Of a DNA stretch of 64,000 nucleotides, positions 40,731-48,838 are shown piece after piece (position 1 is the first letter of the stretch; every line of letters begins with the position of its first letter). The translations under genes were made by a program, and so were the position numbers. The stretch is from Flintibacter sp. KGMB00164. Lineage in GTDB: Bacteria > Bacillota > Clostridia > Oscillospirales > Oscillospiraceae. The notes below the pieces were generated by a model. The model was not told the DNA's origin, searched no databases, and saw only the letters and a list, made by a program, of their open reading frames with translations. Location of the stretch: the NCBI RefSeq assembly GCF_008727735.1, contig NZ_CP044227.1, forward strand, positions 1,612,001 to 1,676,000. The letters run 5' to 3'.

Positions 40731-40818
40731 ACCCGGGCCAATATCTGGGCAGGATCCAATTCATTTATCTTACGCGCGGGACATAGAATACCCTGTGCTG
40801 TTGTGGAGGTAGAATGCT

Positions 40819-41907
40819 ATGAAAAAGTATAAAGTAGGTATCATCGGCGGAACCGGCATGGTGGGCCAGCGGTTTGTCACCCTGATGGAGAACCATCCCT
40901 GGTTCCAGCTCACTGCCATCGCCGCCTCTCCCCGCTCTGCCGGTCAGCGCTACGAGGACGCCGTAGCCAACCGCTGGGCCATGAAGACCCCCATCCCCGC
41001 CGAGGCCAAGGACATCGTGGTGATGGACGCCGCCGCTGATGTGGAGAAGATCGCCGGCATGGTGGACTTCGTGTTCTGCGCCGTGGATATGAAGAAGGAC
41101 GAGATCCGCGCCCTGGAGGAACGCTACGCCAAGGCCGAGTGCCCCGTGGTGTCCAACAACTCCGCCCACCGCTGGACCGACGACGTGCCTATGGTGGTAC
41201 CTGAGATGAACCCCCAGCACCTGGAGGTCATCGCTTCCCAGCGTGAGCGTCTGGGCACCAAGCGCGGCTTCATCGCCGTGAAGTCCAACTGCTCCATCCA
41301 GTCCTACGCCCCCGCCCTGCACCCCCTGCTGAAGTACGGCATCGACAAGGTGCTGGTGTGCACCTACCAGGCTATCTCCGGCGCCGGCAAGACCTTTGAG
41401 CGCTGGCCCGAGATGGTGGATAACCTGATCCCCTACATCGGCGGCGAGGAAGAGAAGAGCGAGCAGGAGCCCCTGAAGGTGTGGGGCAAGGTGGAAGGCG
41501 GCAAGATCGTCAAGGCCGAGGGTCCCGCTATCACCGCTCAGTGCCTGCGCGTGCCCGTGTCCGACGGCCACACCGCCGCCGTGTTTGTCTCCTTCAAGGA
41601 GGGCTGCAAGCCCACCATCGAGCAGATCAAGGCCGACTGGGCTGCCTTCCAGGGCCGCGCTCAGGAGCTGCAGCTCCCCTCCGCCCCCAAGCAGTTCCTG
41701 CACTACTTCGAGGAGCCCGACCGTCCCCAGGCCAAGCTGGACCGGGAACTGGAGGGCGGCATGGCCATCTCCCTGGGCCGTCTGCGTGAGGACACCCAGT
41801 ACGACTACAAGTTCGTGGGTCTGAGCCACAACACTCTGCGCGGCGCTGCCGGCGGTGCGGTCCTTCTGGCCGAGCTGCTGTGCGCTGAGGGCTACATGGA
41901 TCGCTGA
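40819..41907 (+). CDS. asd: Aspartate-semialdehyde dehydrogenase
   Basis: It reduces aspartyl phosphate to aspartate semialdehyde, the branch to lysine, threonine and methionine. The 362-residue chain has the GGTGMVGQRF nucleotide loop, the active-site Cys in SNCSIQ, RVPVSDGH, and the catalytic His region near the end. The fungal/archaeal-type length and motifs (NNSAHR, SGAGKTF) are seen. GGAGGT lies 8 bases before the ATG. It is first in the lysine-riboswitch operon. Confidence 0.93.
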   Translation: MKKYKVGIIGGTGMVGQRFVTLMENHPWFQLTAIAASPRSAGQRYEDAVANRWAMKTPIPAEAKDIVVMDAAADVEKIAGMVDFVFCAVDMKKDEIRALEERYAKAECPVVSNNSAHRWTDDVPMVVPEMNPQHLEVIASQRERLGTKRGFIAVKSNCSIQSYAPALHPLLKYGIDKVLVCTYQAISGAGKTFERWPEMVDNLIPYIGGEEEKSEQEPLKVWGKVEGGKIVKAEGPAITAQCLRVPVSDGHTAAVFVSFKEGCKPTIEQIKADWAAFQGRAQELQLPSAPKQFLHYFEEPDRPQAKLDRELEGGMAISLGRLREDTQYDYKFVGLSHNTLRGAAGGAVLLAELLCAEGYMDR

Positions 41908-41923
41908 GAAACTGTCTTAATCC

Positions 41924-41948
41924 GGAGGGGAGAGGTCCTCTCCCCTCC
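41924..41948 (+). terminator. Hairpin between asd and dapA
   Basis: GGAGGGGAGAG and CTCTCCCCTCC form an 11-base-pair stem with loop GTC and a weak T-rich tail (CTTCTTATATTT). It may reduce, rather than end, transcription into dapA. Confidence 0.6.
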
Positions 41949-41983
41949 CTTCTTATATTTTAACCAGAAAGGGTTGTGATTTT

Positions 41984-42874
41984 ATGAGGACTCCCGTATT
42001 CACCGGCTCCTGCGTCGCCATCGCCACCCCCTTCGACGCCAACGGGACCATCAACTACGACGCTTTCGGACGCCTCATTGAGGCCCAGATCGCCGGCGGC
42101 GTAGACGCTATCTGTGTCTGCGGCACCACCGGTGAGTCGGCCACGATGACCATCCGGGAGCATATTGCCGCGGTGGACTACTGCGTGGAAAAGGTCAACC
42201 ACCGGGTGAAGGTCATCGCCGGCGCGGGTTCCAACGACACCTCCGCCGCCGTCTACCTCTCCCTCCACGCCCAGGATTCCGGCGCTGACGCTCTGCTCCA
42301 CGTCACTCCCTATTATAATAAGTGTACCCAGGCCGGTCTGGTCAAGCACTACGAGTACATCGCCGACCGTGTGGAGTTGCCCATCATCCTCTACAATGTG
42401 CCCAGCCGTACCGGCGTGTCTTTCACTGCCGAGTCCTACAAGATTCTCTCCGAGAATCCCAAGATCAACGGCGTCAAGGAGGCCAGCGGCAACTTCTCCC
42501 TTTTGGCCCACACCCGCCACATCTGCCCCGACGACTTCTACGTCTGGTCGGGCAACGACGACCAGGTTGTACCCATGATGGCCCTGGGCGCCAAGGGCGT
42601 TATCTCCGTGGTGTCCAATATCGCCCCCGAGCTGATGGTGAAGATGAGCCACCTGTGCCTGGAGAACGACTTCGAGGCCGCCTCCAAGCTGCAGATTGAG
42701 TACATGGACCTCATTGACGCCCTGTTCTGTGAGGTCAACCCCATCCCCGTCAAGGAAGCCCTGAACATGATGGGTATGGAGGCCGGCCCGGTGCGTCTGC
42801 CCCTGTGCGAGATGGCCGAGAAAAACAAGGCTGTGCTGAAGGCCGCCATGGAGCGGGCCGGATTGCTGAAGTAA
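41984..42874 (+). CDS. dapA: 4-hydroxy-tetrahydrodipicolinate synthase
   Basis: DapA condenses pyruvate with aspartate semialdehyde. The 296-residue TIM-barrel shows GTTGESATM, TPYYNKCTQ with the active Tyr, and the Schiff-base Lys in GVKEASGN. Length is normal. It lies between asd and dapB and is controlled by the lysine riboswitch. In spore formers the product also feeds dipicolinate. Confidence 0.95.
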   Translation: MRTPVFTGSCVAIATPFDANGTINYDAFGRLIEAQIAGGVDAICVCGTTGESATMTIREHIAAVDYCVEKVNHRVKVIAGAGSNDTSAAVYLSLHAQDSGADALLHVTPYYNKCTQAGLVKHYEYIADRVELPIILYNVPSRTGVSFTAESYKILSENPKINGVKEASGNFSLLAHTRHICPDDFYVWSGNDDQVVPMMALGAKGVISVVSNIAPELMVKMSHLCLENDFEAASKLQIEYMDLIDALFCEVNPIPVKEALNMMGMEAGPVRLPLCEMAEKNKAVLKAAMERAGLLK

Positions 42875-42884
42875 GGAGCCTGCC

Positions 42885-43640
42885 ATGCTGAAGATAATCA
42901 TTTCCGGCTGCAACGGACATATGGGCCGGGTCGTAGAGTCCTTGTGCGCCGCCGACCCTCAGGTCGAGGTGGTCGCCGGCTTTGACGTGCTGGGCTCCAA
43001 CGACGGAGAATTCCCCGTTTATTCCTCCCCCGCTCAGTTTACCGGCAAGGCAGACGCCGTTATCGACTTCTCTTCCCCCGCCGCCCTGGATGGTCTGCTG
43101 GATTTCGCCCAGGCCACAGGCACCCCCCTGGTGCTGGCCACCACCGGCTACACCCCGGAGCAGGTGGCCCAGATCGGTGCCGCTGCTCAGAAGGTACCCA
43201 TCTTCCGCTCTGCCAACATGTCCCTTGGCATCAATGTGCTGCTGGAGCTGGTGAAGAAGGCCGCCTCTGTGCTGGGCGACAGCTACGACATTGAGATTGT
43301 AGAGCGGCACCACCGCCGCAAGGTGGACGCCCCCTCCGGCACCGCTCTGATGATCGCCGACGCCGCCGCCAGCAGCTGCGGCCACGAGACGGAGTACGTC
43401 TTTGAGCGTCACAGCGTCCGCCACCCCCGGGATAAGAAGGAGATCGGCATCTCCGCTGTCCGCGGCGGTACTATCGTGGGCGAGCACGAGATCATCTTTG
43501 CCGGCCACGACGAGATTATGGAAATCAAGCACACCGCCCTGTCCCGGGAGATCTTCGCCCAGGGCGCGGTGGAAGCGGCTAAGTTTATGGCTACGGTCCA
43601 GGCGCCTGGTCTGTATGACATGAGTCAGCTTGTGAAGTAA
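42885..43640 (+). CDS. dapB: 4-hydroxy-tetrahydrodipicolinate reductase
   Basis: The 251-residue reductase has a GCNGHMGRV nucleotide loop, VIDFSSP, ATTGYTPEQ, the catalytic EIVERHHRRKVDAPSGTA with its His pair and Lys, and RGGTIVGEHEI. It begins 10 bases after dapA. Transcription ends at a hairpin with TTCTATT. Confidence 0.95.
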   Translation: MLKIIISGCNGHMGRVVESLCAADPQVEVVAGFDVLGSNDGEFPVYSSPAQFTGKADAVIDFSSPAALDGLLDFAQATGTPLVLATTGYTPEQVAQIGAAAQKVPIFRSANMSLGINVLLELVKKAASVLGDSYDIEIVERHHRRKVDAPSGTALMIADAAASSCGHETEYVFERHSVRHPRDKKEIGISAVRGGTIVGEHEIIFAGHDEIMEIKHTALSREIFAQGAVEAAKFMATVQAPGLYDMSQLVK

Positions 43641-43658
43641 TTTCCCTTTACAATTATT

Positions 43659-43692
43659 GAACGGTCATGGTTTTTCCATGGCCGTTCTTCTA
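43659..43692 (+). terminator. Terminator after dapB
   Basis: GAACGGTCATGG and CCATGGCCGTTC form a 12-base-pair stem with one G-G mismatch, a TTTTT loop and TTCTATT after. Confidence 0.8.
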
Positions 43693-44051
43693 TTATACTA
43701 TTTATAAGGAGGGTTCCGCCCTGCGGGGCGGGTTCCTTTTTGTTTGCCCAAAAAGGAACTAAAAATGCCCTGGGGTACTGCTCCGATGAACACCTCGCCA
43801 AAGGCGGGTGTCCATAGTCGCTGTACCCCCAGACCCCCGGTTACGGGAGACGCCCTCCTGTTTTTATGGCAGTAACCTTCCGGCGGCAAAAATCATGATT
43901 GTCTCCTCTTCTTGCCTCGGGGACACGGGCCCCTGCCTGGACTGACCTTTGATGGCAGTTGCGTTGAACGCACGCCGCCTGGCGGGGCAAAGCCAGGGAA
44001 GTCTGGAGGCGAGGGGCGAAGTTTTTCCTACACAGCCCCTGCCTACGGGCG
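43693..44051. other. Gene-free spacer rich in short inverted repeats
   Basis: It carries several hairpins: GAACCC/GGGTTCC-type arms around GCCCTGCGGGGC, TTTGCCCAAAAAGGAAC, and CACCTCGCC/GGCGGGTG. Short open frames here have no ribosome sites. It ends in a copy of the two-hairpin repeat described next. The make-up suggests a mobile or repetitive extragenic element rather than a gene. Confidence 0.5.
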
Positions 44052-44108
44052 AGAGGCAAAGCGAAGCTTTGCAGGAAGTTCTTTGCCAAGCTTTCTTTCA
44101 AGAAAGCG
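44052..44108. repeat. Two-hairpin extragenic repeat, copy A
   Basis: It starts AGAGGCAAAG and consists of stem 1, GCAAAG-CGAAG-CTTTGC (44056-44072), a conserved AAGTTCTTT spacer and stem 2, GCTTTC-TTTCAA-GAAAGC (44090-44107). A second copy lies at 48777-48838 and keeps both stems by compensating base changes. Confidence 0.75.
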
Positions 44109-44195
44109 GGGTAAACGGGGCGTCGGTTGGCAAACGGGCTATTCTCTGGTATGCTGTGTGAGACGGACAAATTTCATTACCTGGAGGAAACCTAT

Positions 44196-44780
44196 ATGGA
44201 CTATGAAAAAATCGGTGCTCTGATCCGAAACCTTCGCACCCAGCAGGGCCTGACCCAGCGGGAACTGGCCCGGCGGCTGACGGTGAGCGACAAGGCGGTG
44301 TCCAAATGGGAGCGCGGCCAGGGCTGTCCGGATGTCTCCCTGCTCCCCAGCCTGGCCCAAACTCTGGGTGTGGAGGTGGAGGGTCTGCTGGCCGGGGAGC
44401 TCTTGGAAAATGAACAAACCGGAGGAACTATGAAAAACCTGAACTTTTATGTCTGCCCTACCTGCGGCAACATCCTTACCTCCGCTGCGGGCGCAGCTGT
44501 CACCTGCTGCGGTAAGAAGCTCGCCCCTCTGGAGGCCATGAAAGCGCCCGAAGAAGAGCGCCTCAATGTAGAACTTATCGAGAACGACTACTTCGTCTCC
44601 TCCTCCCACCCCATGACCAAGGAGCACTACGTCTCCTTCGTTGCCCTGGTAACAGGAGACACCCTGATCCTGCGGCGACTCTACCCTGAGTGGGACCTGC
44701 AAACCCGCCTGCCCCGGATCGGCCACGGGAAGCTCTACTGGTACTGCGTCCAGCATGGCCTTCACTACCAGCTGGTGTAA
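44196..44780 (+). CDS. XRE-type regulator fused to a desulfoferrodoxin/superoxide-reductase-like domain
   Basis: Residues 1-65 are an XRE helix-turn-helix (LTQRELARRLTVSDKAVSKWERG). From about 85 there is a desulforedoxin-type centre: Cys87, Cys90, Cys104 and Cys105 (YVCPTCGN ... TCCGKKL). The remainder resembles the superoxide-reductase fold, with His138 (SSHPM), His144 (EHYVSF), Cys184 and His187 (YCVQHGLH). The layout suggests a redox- or metal-sensing regulator. GGAGGAAAC precedes this ATG; the frame is open further up. No SOR target gene is adjacent. Confidence 0.82.
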   Translation: MDYEKIGALIRNLRTQQGLTQRELARRLTVSDKAVSKWERGQGCPDVSLLPSLAQTLGVEVEGLLAGELLENEQTGGTMKNLNFYVCPTCGNILTSAAGAAVTCCGKKLAPLEAMKAPEEERLNVELIENDYFVSSSHPMTKEHYVSFVALVTGDTLILRRLYPEWDLQTRLPRIGHGKLYWYCVQHGLHYQLV

Positions 44781-44834
44781 CCGGCCTATGTGTGGTATAC
44801 TAAGAAAACCACATCATATGTAAGGAGTTTTTCT

Positions 44835-45578
44835 ATGGCAGACCAATTTTCCCGTACCCGCCTTTTGGTTGGAGACGAGCCCCTCGCCCGTCTAGCCGCC
44901 GCCAAAGTAGCGGTATTTGGCGTAGGCGGTGTTGGCGGATTTTGCGTTGAAGCTCTAGCGCGCGCAGGCGTAGGCACTTTACACCTCTACGATGACGACA
45001 CCGTGTCTGAAAGCAACTTAAACCGCCAGATTGTGGCCCTTCACTCCACCATCGGCCAACCCAAAGCAGAGGTGATGGCCCGGCGGGTACTGGACATCAA
45101 CCCCGCCTGCCAGGTGGAAGTGTTTCGCATGTTTTATCTACCGGAAAACGCCGATCAGGTGGATTTGAGCCAATATGATTACGTGGTAGACTGCATCGAT
45201 ACCGTAGCGGCTAAGCTGGATTTAGTGGAAAGGTGTACTACTTTACAAGTTCCAATTCTCAGTGCAATGGGTTCGGGTAACAAGCTGGATCCCACCGCTT
45301 TCCGTGTCACTGACCTGAGCAAAACACAGGGCTGCCCCCTGGCCCGGGTCATGCGCAAGGAGCTGCGGAAACGGGGCATCACCCACCTGAAGGTGGTCTA
45401 CTCTACGGAGGAACCCCTCACTCCTCTCCAGCCTGCCCAGGAGGAAGCTCCCGCCGGAACAGACACCCGGCCTCGCTCCACCGCCCGCCGGGCCACCCCC
45501 GGCTCCATCTCCTTCGTCCCCGCTGCCGCCGGACTGGTAGCGGCCAGCGCGGTCATCCGGGATCTGGGCGGATTTTGA
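44835..45578 (+). CDS. tcdA: tRNA threonylcarbamoyladenosine dehydratase
   Basis: TcdA closes t6A at position 37 of tRNA to its cyclic form, using ATP. The 247-residue E1-like protein has the FGVGGVGGFC nucleotide loop, ALARAGVGTLHLYDDD, SNLNRQI, and a DCIDTVAAK segment. The Cys near GCPLARVMRKELRK and the length fit TcdA rather than ThiF/MoeB. TAAGGAG precedes the ATG. Next gene is convergent, with a bidirectional terminator between. Confidence 0.9.
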   Translation: MADQFSRTRLLVGDEPLARLAAAKVAVFGVGGVGGFCVEALARAGVGTLHLYDDDTVSESNLNRQIVALHSTIGQPKAEVMARRVLDINPACQVEVFRMFYLPENADQVDLSQYDYVVDCIDTVAAKLDLVERCTTLQVPILSAMGSGNKLDPTAFRVTDLSKTQGCPLARVMRKELRKRGITHLKVVYSTEEPLTPLQPAQEEAPAGTDTRPRSTARRATPGSISFVPAAAGLVAASAVIRDLGGF

Positions 45579-45596
45579 GCCAAAATTTTTTGATAA

Positions 45597-45636
45597 AAAA
45601 GAGTGCTGCAGCCGAAAAGCCGCAGCACTCTTTTTT
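45597..45636. terminator. Bidirectional terminator
   Basis: GAGTGCTGC and GCAGCACTC form the stem, with A and T runs on both sides. It serves both the tcdA and LysE transcripts. Confidence 0.88.
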
Positions 45637-46243
45637 ATAGAAGCTGAATGAAATTCCACATCAGCTTACATCCGTAGAAAATAATAATTATACCGCACAC
45701 AACATTGATCATCCGCAGCGTTTTGGCGTTGAAACGGTCACTGAACAAAGAAATAGCAAGGGTGATGCCCGTGAACCAGAGGCAAGATGAAATCCCCACG
45801 CCGGAAATAAACGGGATCGACTGCTGGGCAGGCAAGGTCACATGGAATGCCCCCAACATCATGGTCCCATCGATGATGGCCTGAGGATTGAACCAGGTCA
45901 CCACACAGGCGGAGGATATGGTTTTCCGTACGGAATCCGTTGTTTTGGAGCGGTCGATCTCCTCCGCTTTTGCCCGGAGCAGCCCGATGCCGATGTAGAT
46001 CACAATGAGGCTTCCTACACACAGAATCACCATCTGCAACCATTGGTAACGCTCCATCACTGCGCCGATTCCAAAGAAGCAGGCAAAGGCCAGCGTCACA
46101 TCAAAGAAAATGACGATCCAAGCAGTAAGCAAGGCACGGCGGCGTGTGTGGGTCAACGCGGAGTTTATCACAAACAAATTCTGCAGACCAATGGGAGCCA
46201 CATAGGCAAGCCCCATGGTCAATCCCTGAAAAAAATATCCCAT
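45635..46243 (-). CDS. LysE/ArgO-family amino-acid exporter
   Basis: The 202-residue protein has about six transmembrane segments, an N-terminal GLTMGLAYVAPIGLQNLFVIN signature of the LysE/ArgO family and VTWFNPQAIID in the middle. Members export lysine or arginine. A lysine operon lies nearby, but there is no shared regulation visible, so the specificity is only suggested. Confidence 0.85.
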   Translation of the reverse strand: MGYFFQGLTMGLAYVAPIGLQNLFVINSALTHTRRRALLTAWIVIFFDVTLAFACFFGIGAVMERYQWLQMVILCVGSLIVIYIGIGLLRAKAEEIDRSKTTDSVRKTISSACVVTWFNPQAIIDGTMMLGAFHVTLPAQQSIPFISGVGISSCLWFTGITLAISLFSDRFNAKTLRMINVVCGIIIIFYGCKLMWNFIQLL

Positions 46244-46270
46244 TGTTGTTCCCGCCTATTGTTTTATATG

Positions 46271-46297
46271 AAAAGGGCCGGGGCTTTACCCCGGCCC
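46271..46297 (-). terminator. Terminator after tyrS
   Basis: GGGCCGGGG and CCCCGGCCC form a 9-base-pair stem with TTTT following on the minus strand. Confidence 0.85.
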
Positions 46298-46312
46298 AAA
46301 TTCTTATGGTTC

Positions 46313-47536
46313 TTACATCTGAACCCGGTGATAGACCTTCTTGCCCTTGCGGACCATGATGCCATCGCCGGACAGGTCGTCGGCGGTATAGCGGGTATTT
46401 ACGTCGGACACCTTTTCATCGTTGACGGTAACGCCGCCCTGCTCCACCAGACGGCGAGCCTCCTTCTTGGAGGGGGCCAGCTTGCAGGTGACCATCATGT
46501 CCAGGATGCCAATGGAACCGTCGGTGAGGTTTTCAGCGGTCAAGGTGGTGGTGGGCACGTTGCTCATGTCGCCGCCGCCCACAAACAGGGCCTTGGCCGC
46601 GTCCTGAGCCTTCTTGGCCTCCTCTTCCCCGTGGACCAGCTTGGTGAGCTCAAAGGCCAAGATCTCCTTGGCAGTGTTGAGCTGGCTGCCCTCCCACTTG
46701 TCCATCTCGTCGATCTGCTCCAGAGGCAGGAAGGTGAGCATACGCAGGCACTTGAGCACGTCCTGATCGCCCACGTTGCGCCAGTACTGATAGAACTCGT
46801 AGGGAGAAGTCTTGTTGGGATCCAGCCACACGGCGCCCTTGGCGGTCTTGCCCATCTTCTTGCCCTCGGAGTTCAGGAGCAGCGTGATGGTCATGGCGTG
46901 GGCATCCTTGCCCAGCTTGCGGCGAATGAGCTCGGTGCCGCCCAGCATGTTGGACCACTGGTCGTCGCCGCCGAACTGCATGTTGCAGCCGTAGTGCTGG
47001 AAGAGGTAGTAGAAGTCGTAGGACTGCATGATCATGTAGTTGAACTCCAGGAAGCTCAGACCTTTCTCCATGCGCTGCTCGTAGCACTTAGCCCGGAGCA
47101 TGTTGTTGACGGAGAAGCAGGCGCCCACGTCCCGCAGCAGGTCGATGTAGTTCAGACCCAGCAGCCAGTCGGCGTTGTTCACCATCTGAGCCTTGCCCTC
47201 GCCGAACTCAATGAAGCGCTCCATCTGCTTCTTGAAGCAGTCGCAGTTGTGCTGGATGGTCTCAGGGGTCATCATGGAACGCATATCGGTACGGCCGGAG
47301 GGGTCGCCGATGTAGCCGGTGCCGCCGCCGATCAAAGCGATGGGACGGTTACCAGCCATCTGCAGGCGCTTCATCAGGCACAGAGCCATAAAGTGGCCCA
47401 CGTGCAGAGAGTCAGCGGTGGGGTCAAAGCCGATGTAGAAGACGGCCTTGCCTTCGTTGATCATTTTAGAGATCTCTTCCTCGTTGGTGACCTGGGCGAT
47501 CAGGCCGCGGGCCTTCAGTTCTTCATAGCAAGTCAT
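46313..47536 (-). CDS. tyrS: Tyrosyl-tRNA synthetase
   Basis: The 407-residue class-I synthetase has the HIGH-type motif LHVGHFMAL, the Tyr-binding [11 protein letters not shown] and [13 protein letters not shown], and the KMSKS-type [11 protein letters not shown]-terminal S4 RNA-binding domain (about 340-407: [24 protein letters not shown]) is complete. It lies 17 bases after the EamA transporter gene and shares its T-box-controlled transcript. Confidence 0.95.
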   Translation of the reverse strand: MTCYEELKARGLIAQVTNEEEISKMINEGKAVFYIGFDPTADSLHVGHFMALCLMKRLQMAGNRPIALIGGGTGYIGDPSGRTDMRSMMTPETIQHNCDCFKKQMERFIEFGEGKAQMVNNADWLLGLNYIDLLRDVGACFSVNNMLRAKCYEQRMEKGLSFLEFNYMIMQSYDFYYLFQHYGCNMQFGGDDQWSNMLGGTELIRRKLGKDAHAMTITLLLNSEGKKMGKTAKGAVWLDPNKTSPYEFYQYWRNVGDQDVLKCLRMLTFLPLEQIDEMDKWEGSQLNTAKEILAFELTKLVHGEEEAKKAQDAAKALFVGGGDMSNVPTTTLTAENLTDGSIGILDMMVTCKLAPSKKEARRLVEQGGVTVNDEKVSDVNTRYTADDLSGDGIMVRKGKKVYHRVQM

Positions 47537-47553
47537 TTTCCTTTACTCCTTTA

Positions 47554-48420
47554 TCAAATCAGTTCATTTGCTTGTATTTCTTCTGGCTTTTGCTGTTTTG
47601 CCCGGCAGACATTGTAGACGATGACGCCGCCAATGACGATAGCCGCCCCAATGAGTGCCATGGGGCCCATCTTCTCCCCATAAAACACCGCCACCAGGAT
47701 GGGGTTGAGCACCGGCTCAATACCGGAAACCAGGCTGGCCGTGACAGGAGGGGTGGTTTTGAGACCGATGGTAAGCAAAATATAGGCCACCGCCACCTGA
47801 AACACGCCAAGCACCAAAAGGCTAGTAATCGCAGTAGGTGAAAAGTCAGTTTCCTTCACAAGAAACGGCAGTCCGGTTATGGCTGAGAGCACATCTCCCC
47901 AGAAAACAGAGGAGATGGCGTCGCTGTCAGGCATGTCATTGAGCAGGAACACCCCGGCGTAGGCCAGGCCGGACAACAGGGCCAGCACATTGCCCAGCCC
48001 TCCTCCCATCTCCAGGCTGTCCAAAAAGAAGAATACCACGCCGCCAAAGACCACCACACAGGTGATCACATCCAGCTTATCGGGCCGACGGTGAAAAAAC
48101 AGCAGGGTGATGAGCAGCACAAAAATGGGTGCAGTAAACTGGAGCACGATGGTGTTGGCCGCCGTGGTCAGCTTGTTGGCGATGGAAAACAGGGCATTAC
48201 AGCCAAAGACCGAGATGGCTCCCAGAGCTACCCAGCGGTTGAGGCGCAGGGGATGCTTGACCCAGATCAGATAGGCCCCGATCACCACCAGGGCAATGGC
48301 GGTGCGGCTGCCGTTGATGGCCATGCCGCCCCAGGGGATGAGTTTGATGCACAGTCCCCCAATGCTGTAAAGTAATGCCGCGGCAAATACACACAGGGTG
48401 CCCTTTTGGCTCTTAGTCAT
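47554..48420 (-). CDS. EamA/DMT-family transporter under tyrosine-type T-box
   Basis: The 288-residue protein has ten hydrophobic segments in two EamA repeats, as in drug/metabolite transporters. It begins with an ATG 7 bases after AAAGGGGG; the longer frame lacks a site. Placed between a T-box leader and tyrS, it is expected to move tyrosine or a related aromatic compound, which cannot be checked from sequence alone. Confidence 0.85.
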   Translation of the reverse strand: MTKSQKGTLCVFAAALLYSIGGLCIKLIPWGGMAINGSRTAIALVVIGAYLIWVKHPLRLNRWVALGAISVFGCNALFSIANKLTTAANTIVLQFTAPIFVLLITLLFFHRRPDKLDVITCVVVFGGVVFFFLDSLEMGGGLGNVLALLSGLAYAGVFLLNDMPDSDAISSVFWGDVLSAITGLPFLVKETDFSPTAITSLLVLGVFQVAVAYILLTIGLKTTPPVTASLVSGIEPVLNPILVAVFYGEKMGPMALIGAAIVIGGVIVYNVCRAKQQKPEEIQANELI

Positions 48421-48442
48421 ATCATGCCCCCTTTCCATGCAA

Positions 48443-48714
48443 AAAGCCCTCTGTCCGAATATTCGGACAGAGGGCATAGCAATGCGGTACCACCTCTGGT
48501 TCGTCCCTGCCTCGCAGCAGAGACCTCATGGAGTACGTGACTCCCTTCGCAATAACGGGCGAAACCCGGCCTGTCCCCTACCCACGCCAATGAGCGCTTC
48601 GGGCGGCTGCTCCAAGGGGTAATTTCACAAAGCGTCCTCTCCCCCTTTCACCAGCCGGGGGCTCTCTGCACAGGGTGATGCCTTGCTAAGGTTCCTTTTC
48701 TTCGCAGTATAAGA
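48443..48714 (-). ncRNA. T-box leader, probably tyrosine-specific
   Basis: The minus-strand leader has stem I with the GAGAG AGCC pattern and the T-box AGGTGGTACCGCA (complement at 48484-48496) that pairs with uncharged tRNA ends. A terminator follows (GCCCTCTGTCCGAAT and complement, 48446-48475, then TTTTTG). In the specifier loop, GAAATTACCCC allows TAC (48621-48619), a tyrosine codon, which fits tyrS downstream; ATT or TTA are the alternatives by shift of frame. Confidence 0.88.
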
Positions 48715-48743
48715 ACTTTATCATAGTTTTTCCCCTTTGTCAA
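48715..48743 (-). promoter_or_regulatory. Sigma-A promoter of the T-box operon
   Basis: On the minus strand TTGACA, a 17-base spacer and TAAAGT, directly upstream of the T-box leader. Confidence 0.8.
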
Positions 48744-48776
48744 CCACTGGAAGGAGGTACCCCTTTTTTACTCTTT

Positions 48777-48838
48777 CAGAGGCGAAACGCAGTTTCGCAC
48801 AAAGTTCTTTTGCCTACTTTTCTTTCAAGAAAAGTAGG
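48777..48838. repeat. Two-hairpin extragenic repeat, copy B
   Basis: Stem 1 is GCGAAA-CGCAG-TTTCGC (48782-48798), then AAGTTCTTTT, then a 10-base-pair stem 2, CCTACTTTTC-TTTCAA-GAAAAGTAGG (48813-48838). It abuts the stop codon of malic enzyme, whose transcript end it may form. The same element is at 44052-44108. Confidence 0.75.

Noticed and set aside
43693-44195. Possible CRISPR array or insertion sequence
   Set aside because: The repeats are inverted, not direct with regular spacers, and no transposase frame is present.
45842-47617. Plus-strand frame of about 590 codons across lysE and tyrS
   Set aside because: Spans two real minus-strand genes and a terminator; no recognisable protein.
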